From Mucilaginibacter sp. (GTDB lineage: Bacteria; Bacteroidota; Bacteroidia; Sphingobacteriales; Sphingobacteriaceae), in NCBI GenBank assembly GCA_025352225.1, contig JANXTT010000005.1, positions 1 through 46,262 on the forward strand: a stretch of 46,262 nt of DNA. The letters run 5' to 3'. Positions within the stretch are counted from its first letter, which is position 1. Each line of letters starts with the position of its first letter. The notes under the pieces were generated by a model. It saw only the letters and a program-made list of their open reading frames with translations. It made no database searches and was not told where the DNA came from. The translations under genes and the position numbers were made by a program. Shown here piece by piece: positions 26,375 through 35,204 of this stretch.

Positions 26375-27148
26375 TTAAACATTAAAGTCCCAGCTATTTA
26401 ATATGGGCATCGCCTGATAGGCGGTTAGGTCAAATTGTACCGGTACAACTGATACATAATTGTTATCCAGTGCCCAAACATCTGTATCCTCGCCATGGTC
26501 GTTTAACTGAAATACCCCCGTTAACCAGTAGTAACTGCGCTTATGCGGATCAATACGCTCATCAAACTCCTCCGCCCATTTGGCATTGGCCTGGCGGCAT
26601 ATTTTGATGCCTTTAATAGCGGCCGTGTTAGGGAAGTTTACGTTTAACAACGTTGCACCCGGTAAGCCATTTTTTAAAACCTGTAAGGCTATCTGCCTGA
26701 TGTATTTTACGCAATGGCTAAAATCGGCCTCCAGCGTATAATCGTCCAGAGAAAAGCCGATGGACGGGATACTCTCAATAGCACCCTCTACCGCTGCAGA
26801 CATGGTGCCTGAGTATAATACGTTGATAGAGTTATTTAGGCCATGATTTATTCCGGATACACATAAATCTGGTTTTTTGCCTTTAAATATCTTATTAACG
26901 GCAAGTTTAACACAATCAACAGGTGTGCCCGAGCATTTGTACATCTCTACACCTTCGTAAATATCAACCTTATCTAACCGCAAGGGTTTGCCAATGGTAA
27001 TAGCATGCCCCATGCCAGATTGAGGACTATCCGGGGCCACAACAACTACGTTGCCAATCTCTTTCATGGTATCCATCAGGGTTTTAATACCCGGTGCTGT
27101 TATGCCATCGTCGTTTACAACAAGAATAGTAGGTTTTGAATTTTTCAC
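26375..27148 (-). CDS. surE: 5'/3'-nucleotidase SurE
   Basis: 257 residues, starting with GTG. Metal and phosphate ligands are present: ILVVNDDGITAPGI (the Asp pair and downstream loop), APDSPQSGMGHAIT (Ser/Asn site region), SGINHGLNNSINVLYSGTMS and AAVEGAIE. SurE hydrolyses nucleoside monophosphates in the cytoplasm and is linked to stationary-phase survival. The length matches Bacteroidota SurE. The gene runs toward lpxB but is separated from it by the two rightward secreted paralogs. Confidence 0.96.
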   Translation of the reverse strand: MKNSKPTILVVNDDGITAPGIKTLMDTMKEIGNVVVVAPDSPQSGMGHAITIGKPLRLDKVDIYEGVEMYKCSGTPVDCVKLAVNKIFKGKKPDLCVSGINHGLNNSINVLYSGTMSAAVEGAIESIPSIGFSLDDYTLEADFSHCVKYIRQIALQVLKNGLPGATLLNVNFPNTAAIKGIKICRQANAKWAEEFDERIDPHKRSYYWLTGVFQLNDHGEDTDVWALDNNYVSVVPVQFDLTAYQAMPILNSWDFNV

Positions 27149-27203
27149 AGGGCAAAGTTAATGATCAAATGGAAATGTTTGTATAAAATCAACAATTACC
27201 CAA

Positions 27204-28277
27204 TTATAGCTTCCCGATCCCAAACCTGTTTGCCAGTTCATTCAGATCCTTAACTACGGCATCAACCAAGGGTATCCCATTTTTTAGACGATCAGCCTCG
27301 GCTTCCATCTCCGGTTCGCCGGGAATTATAACTGATTGACCGGCATTCATCGTTTTAGCTGCTTTGAAGCGCCCTATCCAGTTATCCATATGGTTTTTAA
27401 ACTCCTCTACCGGGCGGAAACCATCTACCCGCATGGCACCTAAAAAATGACCGATACCTAATCCAACCGGATCATTGGGTGGATCAAGGAACGATACAAA
27501 TGGCGGCACCCAGGGCCCGTAGTTCGCACCCGAAAGCACGGCGGACAAAATATCAACTGTAGCACTCAAGCCAAAGCCCTTATGGCTCCCATGCTCCTTA
27601 TCGCTGCCCAAAGGCAATAATGAGCCACCTTTTTTAAGCGCGTGCGGGTCGGTCGTAAAATTACCGTGTTCATCCTGTATCCACCCCTCGGGTACGGGTT
27701 TACCGGCCCGCTGGGCAATTTCAAGTTTACCGTTCGCTGCCGCGGATGTAGCCATATCAACAACTACAGGTGGGTATTTGCCTGCCGGAAAAGCATAACA
27801 CATAGGGTTGGTGCCCAGCATACGCTCGTTAGAAAATGTAGGTGCCACCAGTGGGCTGGCATTGGTCATCGCGAAACCGATCATCTGCTGTTCTACAGCC
27901 ATCAAAGCATGGTAAGCCGAAATGCCAAAGTGATTTGAGTTGCGCACCGCCACCCATCCGGAGCCATACTTATCAGCCTTTTCAATCGCGATTTGCATGG
28001 CAAAAGGCGCAACCACCAATCCTAATCCGGCATCACCATCAACAGTGGCGGTTGTAGGTGTTTGGTGTACAATTTTAATATTGGGCTTACTGTTAATGCG
28101 TTTCTTATCCCATAACCGTACATATCCACTCAAACGCGCCACCCCATGCGAATCAATTCCCCGCATATCCGACCGGATCAATACATCGGCCGCTAAACGC
28201 GCATGTTCATCATTGCAGCCAATAGCTAAAAATATATTTTGAGTAAATACACGCAACTCAGGTTCGGTGATAGTCAT
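27204..28277 (-). CDS. Ldh-family (malate/L-lactate type) NAD(P)-dependent oxidoreductase
   Basis: 357 residues from the ATG at 28277 (MTITEPELRVFTQNIF), which fits the family start; a longer frame to 28334 adds 19 residues unlike the family. Family hallmarks include RSDMRGIDSHGVARLSGYV, VAVRNSNHFGISAYHAL, GFAMTNASPLVAPTF, GTNPMCYAFPAG and KGFGLSATVDILSAVLSGA. Members reduce 2-oxoacids such as pyruvate, malate, ureidoglycolate or sulfolactate precursors; the exact substrate cannot be read from the sequence. The catalytic His in NHFG and the Asp/Arg pair near the N-terminus are kept. yqgE lies just upstream in the same direction and surE 55 bp downstream. Confidence 0.9.
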   Translation of the reverse strand: MTITEPELRVFTQNIFLAIGCNDEHARLAADVLIRSDMRGIDSHGVARLSGYVRLWDKKRINSKPNIKIVHQTPTTATVDGDAGLGLVVAPFAMQIAIEKADKYGSGWVAVRNSNHFGISAYHALMAVEQQMIGFAMTNASPLVAPTFSNERMLGTNPMCYAFPAGKYPPVVVDMATSAAANGKLEIAQRAGKPVPEGWIQDEHGNFTTDPHALKKGGSLLPLGSDKEHGSHKGFGLSATVDILSAVLSGANYGPWVPPFVSFLDPPNDPVGLGIGHFLGAMRVDGFRPVEEFKNHMDNWIGRFKAAKTMNAGQSVIIPGEPEMEAEADRLKNGIPLVDAVVKDLNELANRFGIGKL

Positions 28278-28353
28278 ATTTAAAAGGTAGAATTTAGGAC
28301 AGAAGTTGTAATGGTATCCTATAGGATATTCCATGTCACTTCCCGGTTTCGAT

Positions 28354-28917
28354 CTAATTCAACGTAGGGTTTTCAGGGAAGTTAGCTATGTGTGCATACC
28401 GCTGCCCTAAGCTGATAACCATTTCTCGCCATAAAGAATCTTCATTATGATTGAATAAAATTTCAGGATTAAATTTGTCGGCAACTATCCAGGTGTCTTC
28501 TAATATCTCAACATCCAACTGCCCCTCTGTCCAGCCAGAATAACCAATAAAAAACCTAATTTCGGTATCGGCCAGTTGGTAATTGTTAACGAGGTCTTTA
28601 ATAACTTCAAAATCGCCACCCCAAAAAATACCGGTTGATATTTCAATGCCCCCTGCTATTTTATCAGGGCAACGGTGTATAAAATGTAAGGTATTGTTAC
28701 CAACCGGGCCGCCTTTAAATAACGATATTTCGGAATAAGACACATCTGGTAAGATATCACCCAAAATTAAATCGCTCAAATGATTTAAAACAAAGCCCAT
28801 AGCCCCGGCATCCGAGTATTCGGTTAATAATATTACTGACCGTTTAAAATTTGGGTCCATCATAAATGGTTCGGAAATTAATATCCGCCCGGTTGCTGGT
28901 GTAGTTGAACTTAACAT
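28354..28917 (-). CDS. YqgE/AlgH family protein
   Basis: 187 residues. Diagnostic stretches are TGRILISEPFMMDPNFKRSV, GAMGFVLNHLSD, LFKGGPVGNNTLHFIH and RFFIGYSGWTEGQLDVEI. The family is widespread, cytoplasmic and of unknown biochemical function; it is not specific to alginate synthesis. It is divergent from pdxH across about 140 bp and lies upstream of the Ldh-family gene. Confidence 0.93.
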   Translation of the reverse strand: MLSSTTPATGRILISEPFMMDPNFKRSVILLTEYSDAGAMGFVLNHLSDLILGDILPDVSYSEISLFKGGPVGNNTLHFIHRCPDKIAGGIEISTGIFWGGDFEVIKDLVNNYQLADTEIRFFIGYSGWTEGQLDVEILEDTWIVADKFNPEILFNHNEDSLWREMVISLGQRYAHIANFPENPTLN

Positions 28918-29046
28918 AGCGTGTTTACTTAAATAACAGACTGTATAAATATAACTTAGTTTAATACCATATACATCAAAAAGTAACCTTTTGGTTTTAT
29001 AGTTTTATAAACTTTTGTAAATATAAAATAAGCCGCCATCAATTTG

Positions 29047-29054
29047 TAAGTTTG
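29047..29054 (+). promoter_or_regulatory. Possible Bacteroidota -7 box for pdxH-nuoC
   Basis: TAAGTTTG fits the TAnnTTTG consensus of the Bacteroidota primary sigma factor. It lies only six bases before the pdxH ATG at 29061, which would leave an almost leaderless transcript. No well-spaced -33 TTG is obvious, so this is tentative. Confidence 0.35.
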
Positions 29055-29060
29055 CAGATA

Positions 29061-29708
29061 ATGAATCGTGATATTATACAAAATTTAAGGAAAGACTATA
29101 GTGCGGCTTCTTTATCAGAGAACGATGTAGTTAAAAATCCTATTAATCAGTTTGAGAACTGGCTTAAACAAGCCCTCGAGGCTGAGGTAAACGAGCCTAA
29201 CGCCATGACGCTTGCCACCGCCACAACAGACGGTAGGCCATCTGCCCGCATAGTTTTGCTGAAAGATGTTGGTCAGGATGGGTTTGTTTTTTATACCAAC
29301 TACCTAAGCCGTAAGGGTAAAGAGTTGGCTAAAAACCCATTAGCTACGCTTTTGTTTTTTTGGCCCGAAATGGAACGCCAGGTGCGTATTGAGGGTACGG
29401 TTGAAAAACTAAGCCGTGAAGTATCTGAAAGGTACTTTAATAGCCGGCCAAAAGCCAGCCAGATAGGTGCAGTTATTTCGCCGCAAAGCCAGGAAATTGA
29501 AAATCGCTTGGTATTTGAAAAAAAATGGGAAGAATTAGAAGCGTTATATGCTGATAAACCTGTACCTAAACCAGCACATTGGGGTGGTTATATTGTTAAA
29601 CCACGCCTTATTGAGTTTTGGCAAGGGCGCCGCAGCCGCTTGCACGATCGTATTTTATTTAAAAAAGCCGATAAAGCTAACTGGAAGATAGTACGTTTAG
29701 CACCATGA
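29061..29708 (+). CDS. pdxH: Pyridoxamine 5'-phosphate oxidase
   Basis: 215 residues from the ATG at 29061 (MNRDIIQNLRKDY); an in-frame TTG nine bases upstream is less likely. It oxidises pyridoxine or pyridoxamine 5'-phosphate to pyridoxal 5'-phosphate using FMN. Signature segments are NAMTLATATTDGRPSARIVL, FVFYTNYLSRKGKELAKNP, ATLLFFWPEMERQVRIEGTV, YFNSRPKASQIGA and the C-terminal IEFWQGRRSRLHDR. The stop overlaps the nuoC start by four bases (ATGA), so the two are translationally coupled. PLP is the cofactor of CysM encoded later in the window; no regulatory link is implied. Confidence 0.97.
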   Translation: MNRDIIQNLRKDYSAASLSENDVVKNPINQFENWLKQALEAEVNEPNAMTLATATTDGRPSARIVLLKDVGQDGFVFYTNYLSRKGKELAKNPLATLLFFWPEMERQVRIEGTVEKLSREVSERYFNSRPKASQIGAVISPQSQEIENRLVFEKKWEELEALYADKPVPKPAHWGGYIVKPRLIEFWQGRRSRLHDRILFKKADKANWKIVRLAP

Positions 29709-30199
29709 TATTTGAGGATATTCAAAATTTGTTAACCACCCGGTTTGGCGCAGATACTATTTTGGGCCAGGAAACCAATGGCTTGCAAAACGCCTTACTC
29801 ATAGCTCCCGAAAAAATAGCTCAGGTTTGTCTGGAGTTACGGGATAACCCGGGTACTTATTTTGATTTCTTGTCATGCCTATCTGGTGTTGATTATGGCA
29901 TTGCCGAAAACCGTTTTGGGGTGGTTTACCATTTGGCATCTATACCTTATCACACCCAGCTTACACTAAAAATCAGCAAAATTAACGATAGAACAGAAGA
30001 GTTGCCATCGTTCCCAAGTGTGTCATCGGTTTATAAAACCGCGGAATGGCATGAGCGCGAAGCTTATGATCTTTTAGGGATTTTTTTTGAGAACCATCCA
30101 GATCTTAGACGTATATTATTACCCGATGACTGGGATGGTTTTCCGTTAAGGCGGGATTATGTAGAAGCTGAAGAATATAAAGGAATTAAGATCAAATGA
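29705..30199 (+). CDS. nuoC: NADH-quinone oxidoreductase subunit C
   Basis: 164 residues. It is the 30-kDa peripheral-arm subunit of respiratory complex I. The C-terminal signature HEREAYDLLGIFFENHPDLR then RILLPDDWDGFPLRRDYVEA is textbook. It starts within the pdxH stop codon. It is followed by a 78-bp repeat-bearing gap before nuoD rather than the usual tight junction. nuoA and nuoB are not upstream, so the complex I genes are split in this genome or only this pair is kept here. Confidence 0.96.
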   Translation: MIFEDIQNLLTTRFGADTILGQETNGLQNALLIAPEKIAQVCLELRDNPGTYFDFLSCLSGVDYGIAENRFGVVYHLASIPYHTQLTLKISKINDRTEELPSFPSVSSVYKTAEWHEREAYDLLGIFFENHPDLRRILLPDDWDGFPLRRDYVEAEEYKGIKIK

Positions 30200-30204
30200 T
30201 GTCT

Positions 30205-30280
30205 GATTGCTGATATTCAATTTCGGATTTAACCCAATAAAAATTGAATATCAGCAATCCGAAATTGAATATCCGAAATG
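30205..30280. repeat. Inverted-repeat element filling the nuoC-nuoD gap
   Basis: GATTGCTGATATTCAATTT (30205-30223) and its exact reverse complement (30241-30259) form a 19-bp stem around a 17-base loop. AAATTGAATATC occurs at 30241-30252 and again at 30262-30273, and ATCCGAAAT occurs twice, with the second copy running into the nuoD ATG (30278-30280). The element occupies practically the whole gap and supplies the region where the ribosome must bind for nuoD. Confidence 0.75.
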
Positions 30281-31465
30281 AATTATACTGAGGGGCTAGA
30301 AAATTATCATAAAAAAATTGCCGGCGTACAGGCTGATGAAATGGTACTCAACATGGGGCCGCAGCATCCGTCTACGCATGGGGTTTTGCGTTTGGAGTTA
30401 ATTACCGATGGAGAGATAGTACGCGAAGTTATTCCGCATATGGGCTACCTGCACCGCTGTTTTGAAAAACATGCCGAATTATTAACCTACCAGCAAACCA
30501 TTCCATTTACCGATAGGATGGACTACCTCGCATCAATGAATAATAGCCATGCCTTTGTAATGGGCGTTGAACGGATGATGGGCATAGCAGATGATATCCC
30601 CAAACGGGTAGAATACATCAGGGTGCTGGTATGCGAAATGAACAGAATAGCGTCTCATCTTATTGCTATAGGTACTTATGGTATTGATATTGGTGCCTTT
30701 ACCCCATTTTTATGGTGCTTTAGGGATAGGGAACATATTATGGGGATGTTGGAGTGGGCCTCTGGCTCGCGCTTATTATATAACTACATTTGGGTGGGAG
30801 GTTTATTTTATGACCTGCCCGTTGGTTTTGAAGAACGCTGCCTCGAATTTATTGAATACTTTAAACCTAAAATGGTTGAACTCAATCAACTATTAACTGA
30901 CAACCAGGTATTTATTAACCGTACCGCTAATGTGGGTATATTACCCCTTGATGTGGCAATTAATTATGGCTGCTCGGGCCCAATGCTGCGCGGATCGGGA
31001 TTGAAATACGATTTACGCCGCATTGATAATTATTCCGCTTATCCCGAACTGAATTTTGATATCCCGATAGGTACAGGTATGATGGGTGCCGTTGGTGATT
31101 GCTGGGACAGGTACAAAGTACGTGTTGACGAGATAGAAGAATCGTTAAAAATAATGGAACAATGTATTCATCGTTTGCAAAAAGAATTAAAACGCACGCC
31201 AGAATTTGACCCCCGCGCCAAACTTCCGCGTAAAACTATACCAAAACTGCAAGACTTTTACATACGCGCCGAAAACCCACGTGGTGAATTAGGCTTTTAT
31301 TTTATCGCTGATGGCAAAAGTGAGATTCCCTTCCGGGTGAAAGCTCGAGCTCCAAGCTTTTGCAACCTATCAGTGCTTACAGAAATATCAAAAGGAGTAT
31401 TAATTGCCGATTTGGTTGCCATTGTAGGCTCAATTGATTTTATGTTAGGCGAGGTGGATAGGTAG
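30278..31465 (+). CDS. nuoD: NADH-quinone oxidoreductase subunit D
   Basis: 395 residues, the normal length. It is the 49-kDa subunit that forms the quinone-binding site with NuoB. Signatures include [74 protein letters not shown] and the C-terminal [13 protein letters not shown]. The start codon is inside a repeat element, with no purine-rich ribosome site visible. No other nuo gene follows; the next gene is a protease 206 bp downstream. Confidence 0.97.
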   Translation: MNYTEGLENYHKKIAGVQADEMVLNMGPQHPSTHGVLRLELITDGEIVREVIPHMGYLHRCFEKHAELLTYQQTIPFTDRMDYLASMNNSHAFVMGVERMMGIADDIPKRVEYIRVLVCEMNRIASHLIAIGTYGIDIGAFTPFLWCFRDREHIMGMLEWASGSRLLYNYIWVGGLFYDLPVGFEERCLEFIEYFKPKMVELNQLLTDNQVFINRTANVGILPLDVAINYGCSGPMLRGSGLKYDLRRIDNYSAYPELNFDIPIGTGMMGAVGDCWDRYKVRVDEIEESLKIMEQCIHRLQKELKRTPEFDPRAKLPRKTIPKLQDFYIRAENPRGELGFYFIADGKSEIPFRVKARAPSFCNLSVLTEISKGVLIADLVAIVGSIDFMLGEVDR

Positions 31466-31671
31466 TATGTGTCTTTTGCTTTGGAAGTTATTCTTAAATG
31501 GGATGTGATAAGCTTCTTTAAGCAATGATTTTCAATTCTTTAAGTAAATTTAGTTTCAACTAAATAGCTTATGATCAATATTTTATATGCTAGAGTTATC
31601 AACATGCTTTAAACACTTGATTAGCATTAATAATATTTGTATTTTTTGTAAAAATAAATTTACTTTTGATC
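31466..31671. other. AT-rich gap between nuoD and the protease gene
   Basis: No gene is seen. The stretch probably carries the promoter of the M48 protease operon. No clear terminator hairpin follows nuoD. Confidence 0.4.
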
Positions 31672-33048
31672 GTGAAACTCAACCCTAAACCCCAGCAATA
31701 TACCTCACTATTATATTTTATATTGCTGTTTTCTTGTTTCACTCCTACTTATGCGCAAAATACTGTTGCGCACGATGATGATTTTAAAAAGCACACATAT
31801 CAAAATATAGCGGCTTACACATCTTTTTTAAGCAAAACAGCAGATGATAATACGGCCTTGTTTGACAAAAAGCTACAGAAAGAATACAACAAGATAATTA
31901 CCGAAAAGAATACCGATCTGATAAAAGAGCTGAACGATAAAAAGTTTTTGTTTGATATGGAAGTTCTGCCTTACCTAAACTCCATATTTAATCATGTCTT
32001 GGAAAAAAATGGGTTGGATAAAAATCAGTTCCATTTTTTTGTAAACCGCACAGCTAACGTTAATGCCTATACTTATGAAGACGGTACAATTGTATGCAAC
32101 CTGGGCTTGTTGAATATTATGGAAAATGAAAGCCAACTGGCAATGGTTTTTTGCCACGAACTTGGCCATTATATGCTAAAGCATGCTAACTCGTCCATTA
32201 TATCTCAATTAAAACTTTACCACTCAGCTGAATTTTTATCTAAGGTGAGGCATATTAAAAGGCAGGAATATAACGCTAAAAAAAACTTGGAAGAACTGTT
32301 TAAAACCGATGTGTTTGATAGGCGGAAACATAACCGATCGCAAGAGCGCGCGGCCGATTCGTTGGGTATTTTATTGTTTAAAAATACGTCTTATAGTGGG
32401 GTGCAAGTGTCGCATATTTTCGATCTTTTAGATGTTGCCGAAGCTTCGGCAGCAACCGGCACGCTTATCAATTTTTTTAAACAGGAAAATATTACTATAG
32501 ACGAAGGATTGCTAAAGCCTGCAAAAAAAATGAGTTTCGGAATAGTTAAACAAGAGATAATAGATTCATTAAAAACTCACCCTGATTGCGCAATACGAAA
32601 AAAGGTGATGCAAGCATATTTTGATAAAAATCCAAAACCCGGACAGGATTTTTTGGTTGGCAACGAAAAAAAATTATCAGTTATTAAAAAAACGGCTTTG
32701 TTTGATGAAGCGAATTTTTCAAAAGAGAATGATAACTTGAGCTATTACTTTTACCAATTGGTTCAAAGCGACGCGGCGTTCCCGGCAAATGCTTATATTA
32801 AATCAGAGATATTTGCTACGTTGGTATCACTATGCCAGCATCAAAAAGAACACACGTTGCACACAGTAGTGAGTAGCATGTATACCCCCGCAGATAACAA
32901 GGATGAATACGCATTACTGCTAAAAATGTTCGATACCGTTGATCTGGCTACCCTAATAGATATGGCTTCCAAATATTACGAAAATAATAAATCCTCAATC
33001 ACGGCTTCGGCAGAAGCGATCAACCACCTTAAACAATTTAAAAATTAA
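31672..33048 (+). CDS. Secreted M48-family metalloprotease
   Basis: 458 residues from the GTG at 31672 (a TTG two codons upstream is also possible; there is no ATG near). A signal peptide ends in TYAQ. The zinc site is intact: FCHELGHYMLKH near residues 161-172 gives the HExxH motif, and SQERAADSLG near 222-231 provides the third ligand Glu in the ExxAD motif. The segment VNAYTYEDGTIVCNLGLLNI just before HExxH is typical of M48C/BepA-like proteases. There is no TPR array like BepA; the C-terminal 200 residues are unassigned helices. It is probably periplasmic. It forms a two-gene operon with the next gene (two-base gap). Confidence 0.9.
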   Translation: MKLNPKPQQYTSLLYFILLFSCFTPTYAQNTVAHDDDFKKHTYQNIAAYTSFLSKTADDNTALFDKKLQKEYNKIITEKNTDLIKELNDKKFLFDMEVLPYLNSIFNHVLEKNGLDKNQFHFFVNRTANVNAYTYEDGTIVCNLGLLNIMENESQLAMVFCHELGHYMLKHANSSIISQLKLYHSAEFLSKVRHIKRQEYNAKKNLEELFKTDVFDRRKHNRSQERAADSLGILLFKNTSYSGVQVSHIFDLLDVAEASAATGTLINFFKQENITIDEGLLKPAKKMSFGIVKQEIIDSLKTHPDCAIRKKVMQAYFDKNPKPGQDFLVGNEKKLSVIKKTALFDEANFSKENDNLSYYFYQLVQSDAAFPANAYIKSEIFATLVSLCQHQKEHTLHTVVSSMYTPADNKDEYALLLKMFDTVDLATLIDMASKYYENNKSSITASAEAINHLKQFKN

Positions 33049-33050
33049 GT

Positions 33051-34586
33051 ATGAAATTAAAACTATTAGTTGTAGCCTTGGTTTCCCTGAGCTTACAAGG
33101 GATGAGTCAGAACGTATCAAAAGTTTTTGACGAAGTAAAGAATGTAACTATCCGCAACAGCGGGGTTATAAAAAAGAATAATGTTGTAAAAGGCTATTAC
33201 AACTTTTATGAGTTTGATAAGATAGACAGGAATACGCGCTTGTTTAAATTGAACTTAATGGATGAGAACCTAAATTCTTTAGGTACAAAAGAAATTCAAG
33301 GGCCAAAAGAATGGGTGCTAATTAGCAGCGGTTTTGACGGTAATAACTTTTGCTTTAAGTTTTGGGATGAAAAAGCCAAAACTTTTGAACTAAAGGTTTA
33401 TGATCAGCAAGCTAAAGAGGTCAACTCTGTAACAACGGAAATCAACTACAAACCTTCGAGCATGAAATACAAAAATTACCAAATGTCGGTGAGCCCGGAG
33501 TTGAATATTAACGAGAATAATGGTTTTGTCGATTATACTTTTAACGAACCTAATGATGCATTTATTATAAGTTATGCGGGTGGTACAGCTCAAAAATCGT
33601 GGAATCATACGTATGAGCCCGAAGGCAAGTCACGAATAATGCTACCCAATTATTTGAATGGCAACGCTGATATAATACTAACCGCTGTAACCAGGGTTGA
33701 AAAAGGGTTATACAGTATAAAAACTCAAAACTTGATGATAGCCAATAGCGTGAAAGACGGCCGTCAATTGTTTGAAATGCCAATGGAATTTGATAATGAT
33801 AACTATGTGGTGCCTGTTAACGCTGTTTTTGGGGATAATAAGATCACCGTTATTGGATTGAATTATAAAAAAGCCAAAACCTTTTCAACAACACCTGATG
33901 GTTTTGCATTTTTAGAGATCGACAAAACCGGTAAATTGTTAAAAAGCAATTTTAAAACGTTTGATGAATCATTAAGTAAATATTTAACTATAGATAACGG
34001 AAAGTTAGACGGTGGGTATTTTCTATACATCCATGATATTGTTAAAACTAATAAAAACACTAACCTGGTAATAGCAGAAAAATTCAAGAAGCCGGGCGGT
34101 TCAGGAGCACTATCCGCTTTTGCCACTTTAACTGGTGTGAGCATGGTTTCTTTACAGCTGGAAAACATGGTTGTAATAGAATATGACAACAACGGTAATG
34201 CAATACAAGCCGAAGAGATTCCTAAAGCCAAAGGGTCAACTCAAAATTTCCCATCTTATACAGGCTTTCTTTCGCCATATTTGTTAGCAAACTGGGCCAA
34301 GCTAATGGGGCAACTGGACTATATGTATACGCTAAAAAGCGATGATAATGCTGAGATTACTTTCAGCTTTGTAGATTATGAAAAACTTGATGAAGATGCT
34401 AGTAAGACGAAGAACTTTGGTCAGATAAAATACAAGGCCGGTAAAATAACTGTTGATAAGATCGCTATTAAAAAAGATAAGGCGAGCTGGTCATACATAT
34501 TACCTGCAAAAACAAATCATGTTATCCAAGTAAATTATTTTAAAAAGGAAAAGAAGATGACGATGGATATGATCAAACTAAATTAA
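33051..34586 (+). CDS. Secreted protein of unknown function in operon with the M48 protease
   Basis: 511 residues with a signal peptide (MKLKLLVVALVSLSLQGMSQ). The mature protein is beta-rich and organised like a repeated-strand propeller: GYYNFYEFDKIDRNTR, LYSIKTQNLMIANS and DNKITVIGLNYKKAKTF are strand-turn-strand units. It resembles Bacteroidota proteins grouped as DUF6770, a resemblance I am only moderately sure of. It has no catalytic motif. Two bases separate it from the protease, so the proteins are probably made together, and a substrate, inhibitor or adaptor role is possible. A terminator follows at 34612. Confidence 0.75.
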   Translation: MKLKLLVVALVSLSLQGMSQNVSKVFDEVKNVTIRNSGVIKKNNVVKGYYNFYEFDKIDRNTRLFKLNLMDENLNSLGTKEIQGPKEWVLISSGFDGNNFCFKFWDEKAKTFELKVYDQQAKEVNSVTTEINYKPSSMKYKNYQMSVSPELNINENNGFVDYTFNEPNDAFIISYAGGTAQKSWNHTYEPEGKSRIMLPNYLNGNADIILTAVTRVEKGLYSIKTQNLMIANSVKDGRQLFEMPMEFDNDNYVVPVNAVFGDNKITVIGLNYKKAKTFSTTPDGFAFLEIDKTGKLLKSNFKTFDESLSKYLTIDNGKLDGGYFLYIHDIVKTNKNTNLVIAEKFKKPGGSGALSAFATLTGVSMVSLQLENMVVIEYDNNGNAIQAEEIPKAKGSTQNFPSYTGFLSPYLLANWAKLMGQLDYMYTLKSDDNAEITFSFVDYEKLDEDASKTKNFGQIKYKAGKITVDKIAIKKDKASWSYILPAKTNHVIQVNYFKKEKKMTMDMIKLN

Positions 34587-34611
34587 AACTAGTATGCTAT
34601 TGTAACAAAGG

Positions 34612-34644
34612 CGGTGGAGTATTATAGGGCTCCATCGTTTTTTT
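34612..34644 (+). terminator. Terminator of the protease operon
   Basis: CGGTGGAG (34612-34619) pairs with CTCCATCG (34630-34637), with one G-U pair, followed by seven T. A good rho-independent terminator for the M48 operon. Confidence 0.8.
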
Positions 34645-34847
34645 ACGGTTAAACCCCCAAGTGTGCCCGCTTTAATAAAAGTCATTTTATGTATTAGAGC
34701 GCGGTTTAATTCATGGCTATTTTGCTTCGTTATTTAAATTACATAATACTTTATTGTAGAAAATTTACAACTATTTTAAACACTATCGACTTTGTGTTGT
34801 TAAGTAATAACATTGAAACAAAATCATTTATCAATAAACGCAAAATC

Positions 34848-35114
34848 ATGAAAGATCAAACAAAAATAATAGTAGGATTACTTGCCGGTGCCGCCGCTGT
34901 TGCTGCTGTAGGGTTATTATTAAACTCGGATAAGGGTACAGAAATTAAAGAAGAAGTTTCTGATTATTTAGCTGATTTAATAAATTCTGTAAAAGCCAAA
35001 GTACAGTCGGGTACAGATAACTTGGCTGAATTGAAAGACAATGCTTTTAAAGCGGCAAAATCGGCTGTTAAAAACAATGTTAACAATGTTAACGAAGCGA
35101 TATCAAGCAACTAA
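34848..35114 (+). CDS. YtxH domain-containing protein
   Basis: 88 residues from the ATG at 34848 (MKDQTKIIVGLLAGAAAVAA). A longer in-frame extension to 34713 is AT-rich and not family-like. A single N-terminal glycine/alanine-rich membrane helix (residues 7-24) is followed by LLNSDKGTEIKEEVSDYLAD and a long amphipathic helix, the YtxH/general-stress arrangement. It is probably anchored in the inner membrane. The exact role of the family is unknown; members are often stress-induced. It is a single gene with its own terminator. Confidence 0.87.
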   Translation: MKDQTKIIVGLLAGAAAVAAVGLLLNSDKGTEIKEEVSDYLADLINSVKAKVQSGTDNLAELKDNAFKAAKSAVKNNVNNVNEAISSN

Positions 35115-35137
35115 TATTTGATAGTAATAATTAAAAG

Positions 35138-35170
35138 ATGGGTTTTCATTTAATTGAAAACCCATTTTTT
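35138..35170 (+). terminator. Terminator after the YtxH gene
   Basis: ATGGGTTTTC (35138-35147) and GAAAACCCAT (35156-35165) form a perfect 10-bp stem with an 8-base loop followed by a T tract. Rho-independent. Confidence 0.88.
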
Positions 35171-35204
35171 ATATCATTACATTTATAAAATACAATAACC
35201 TGAT

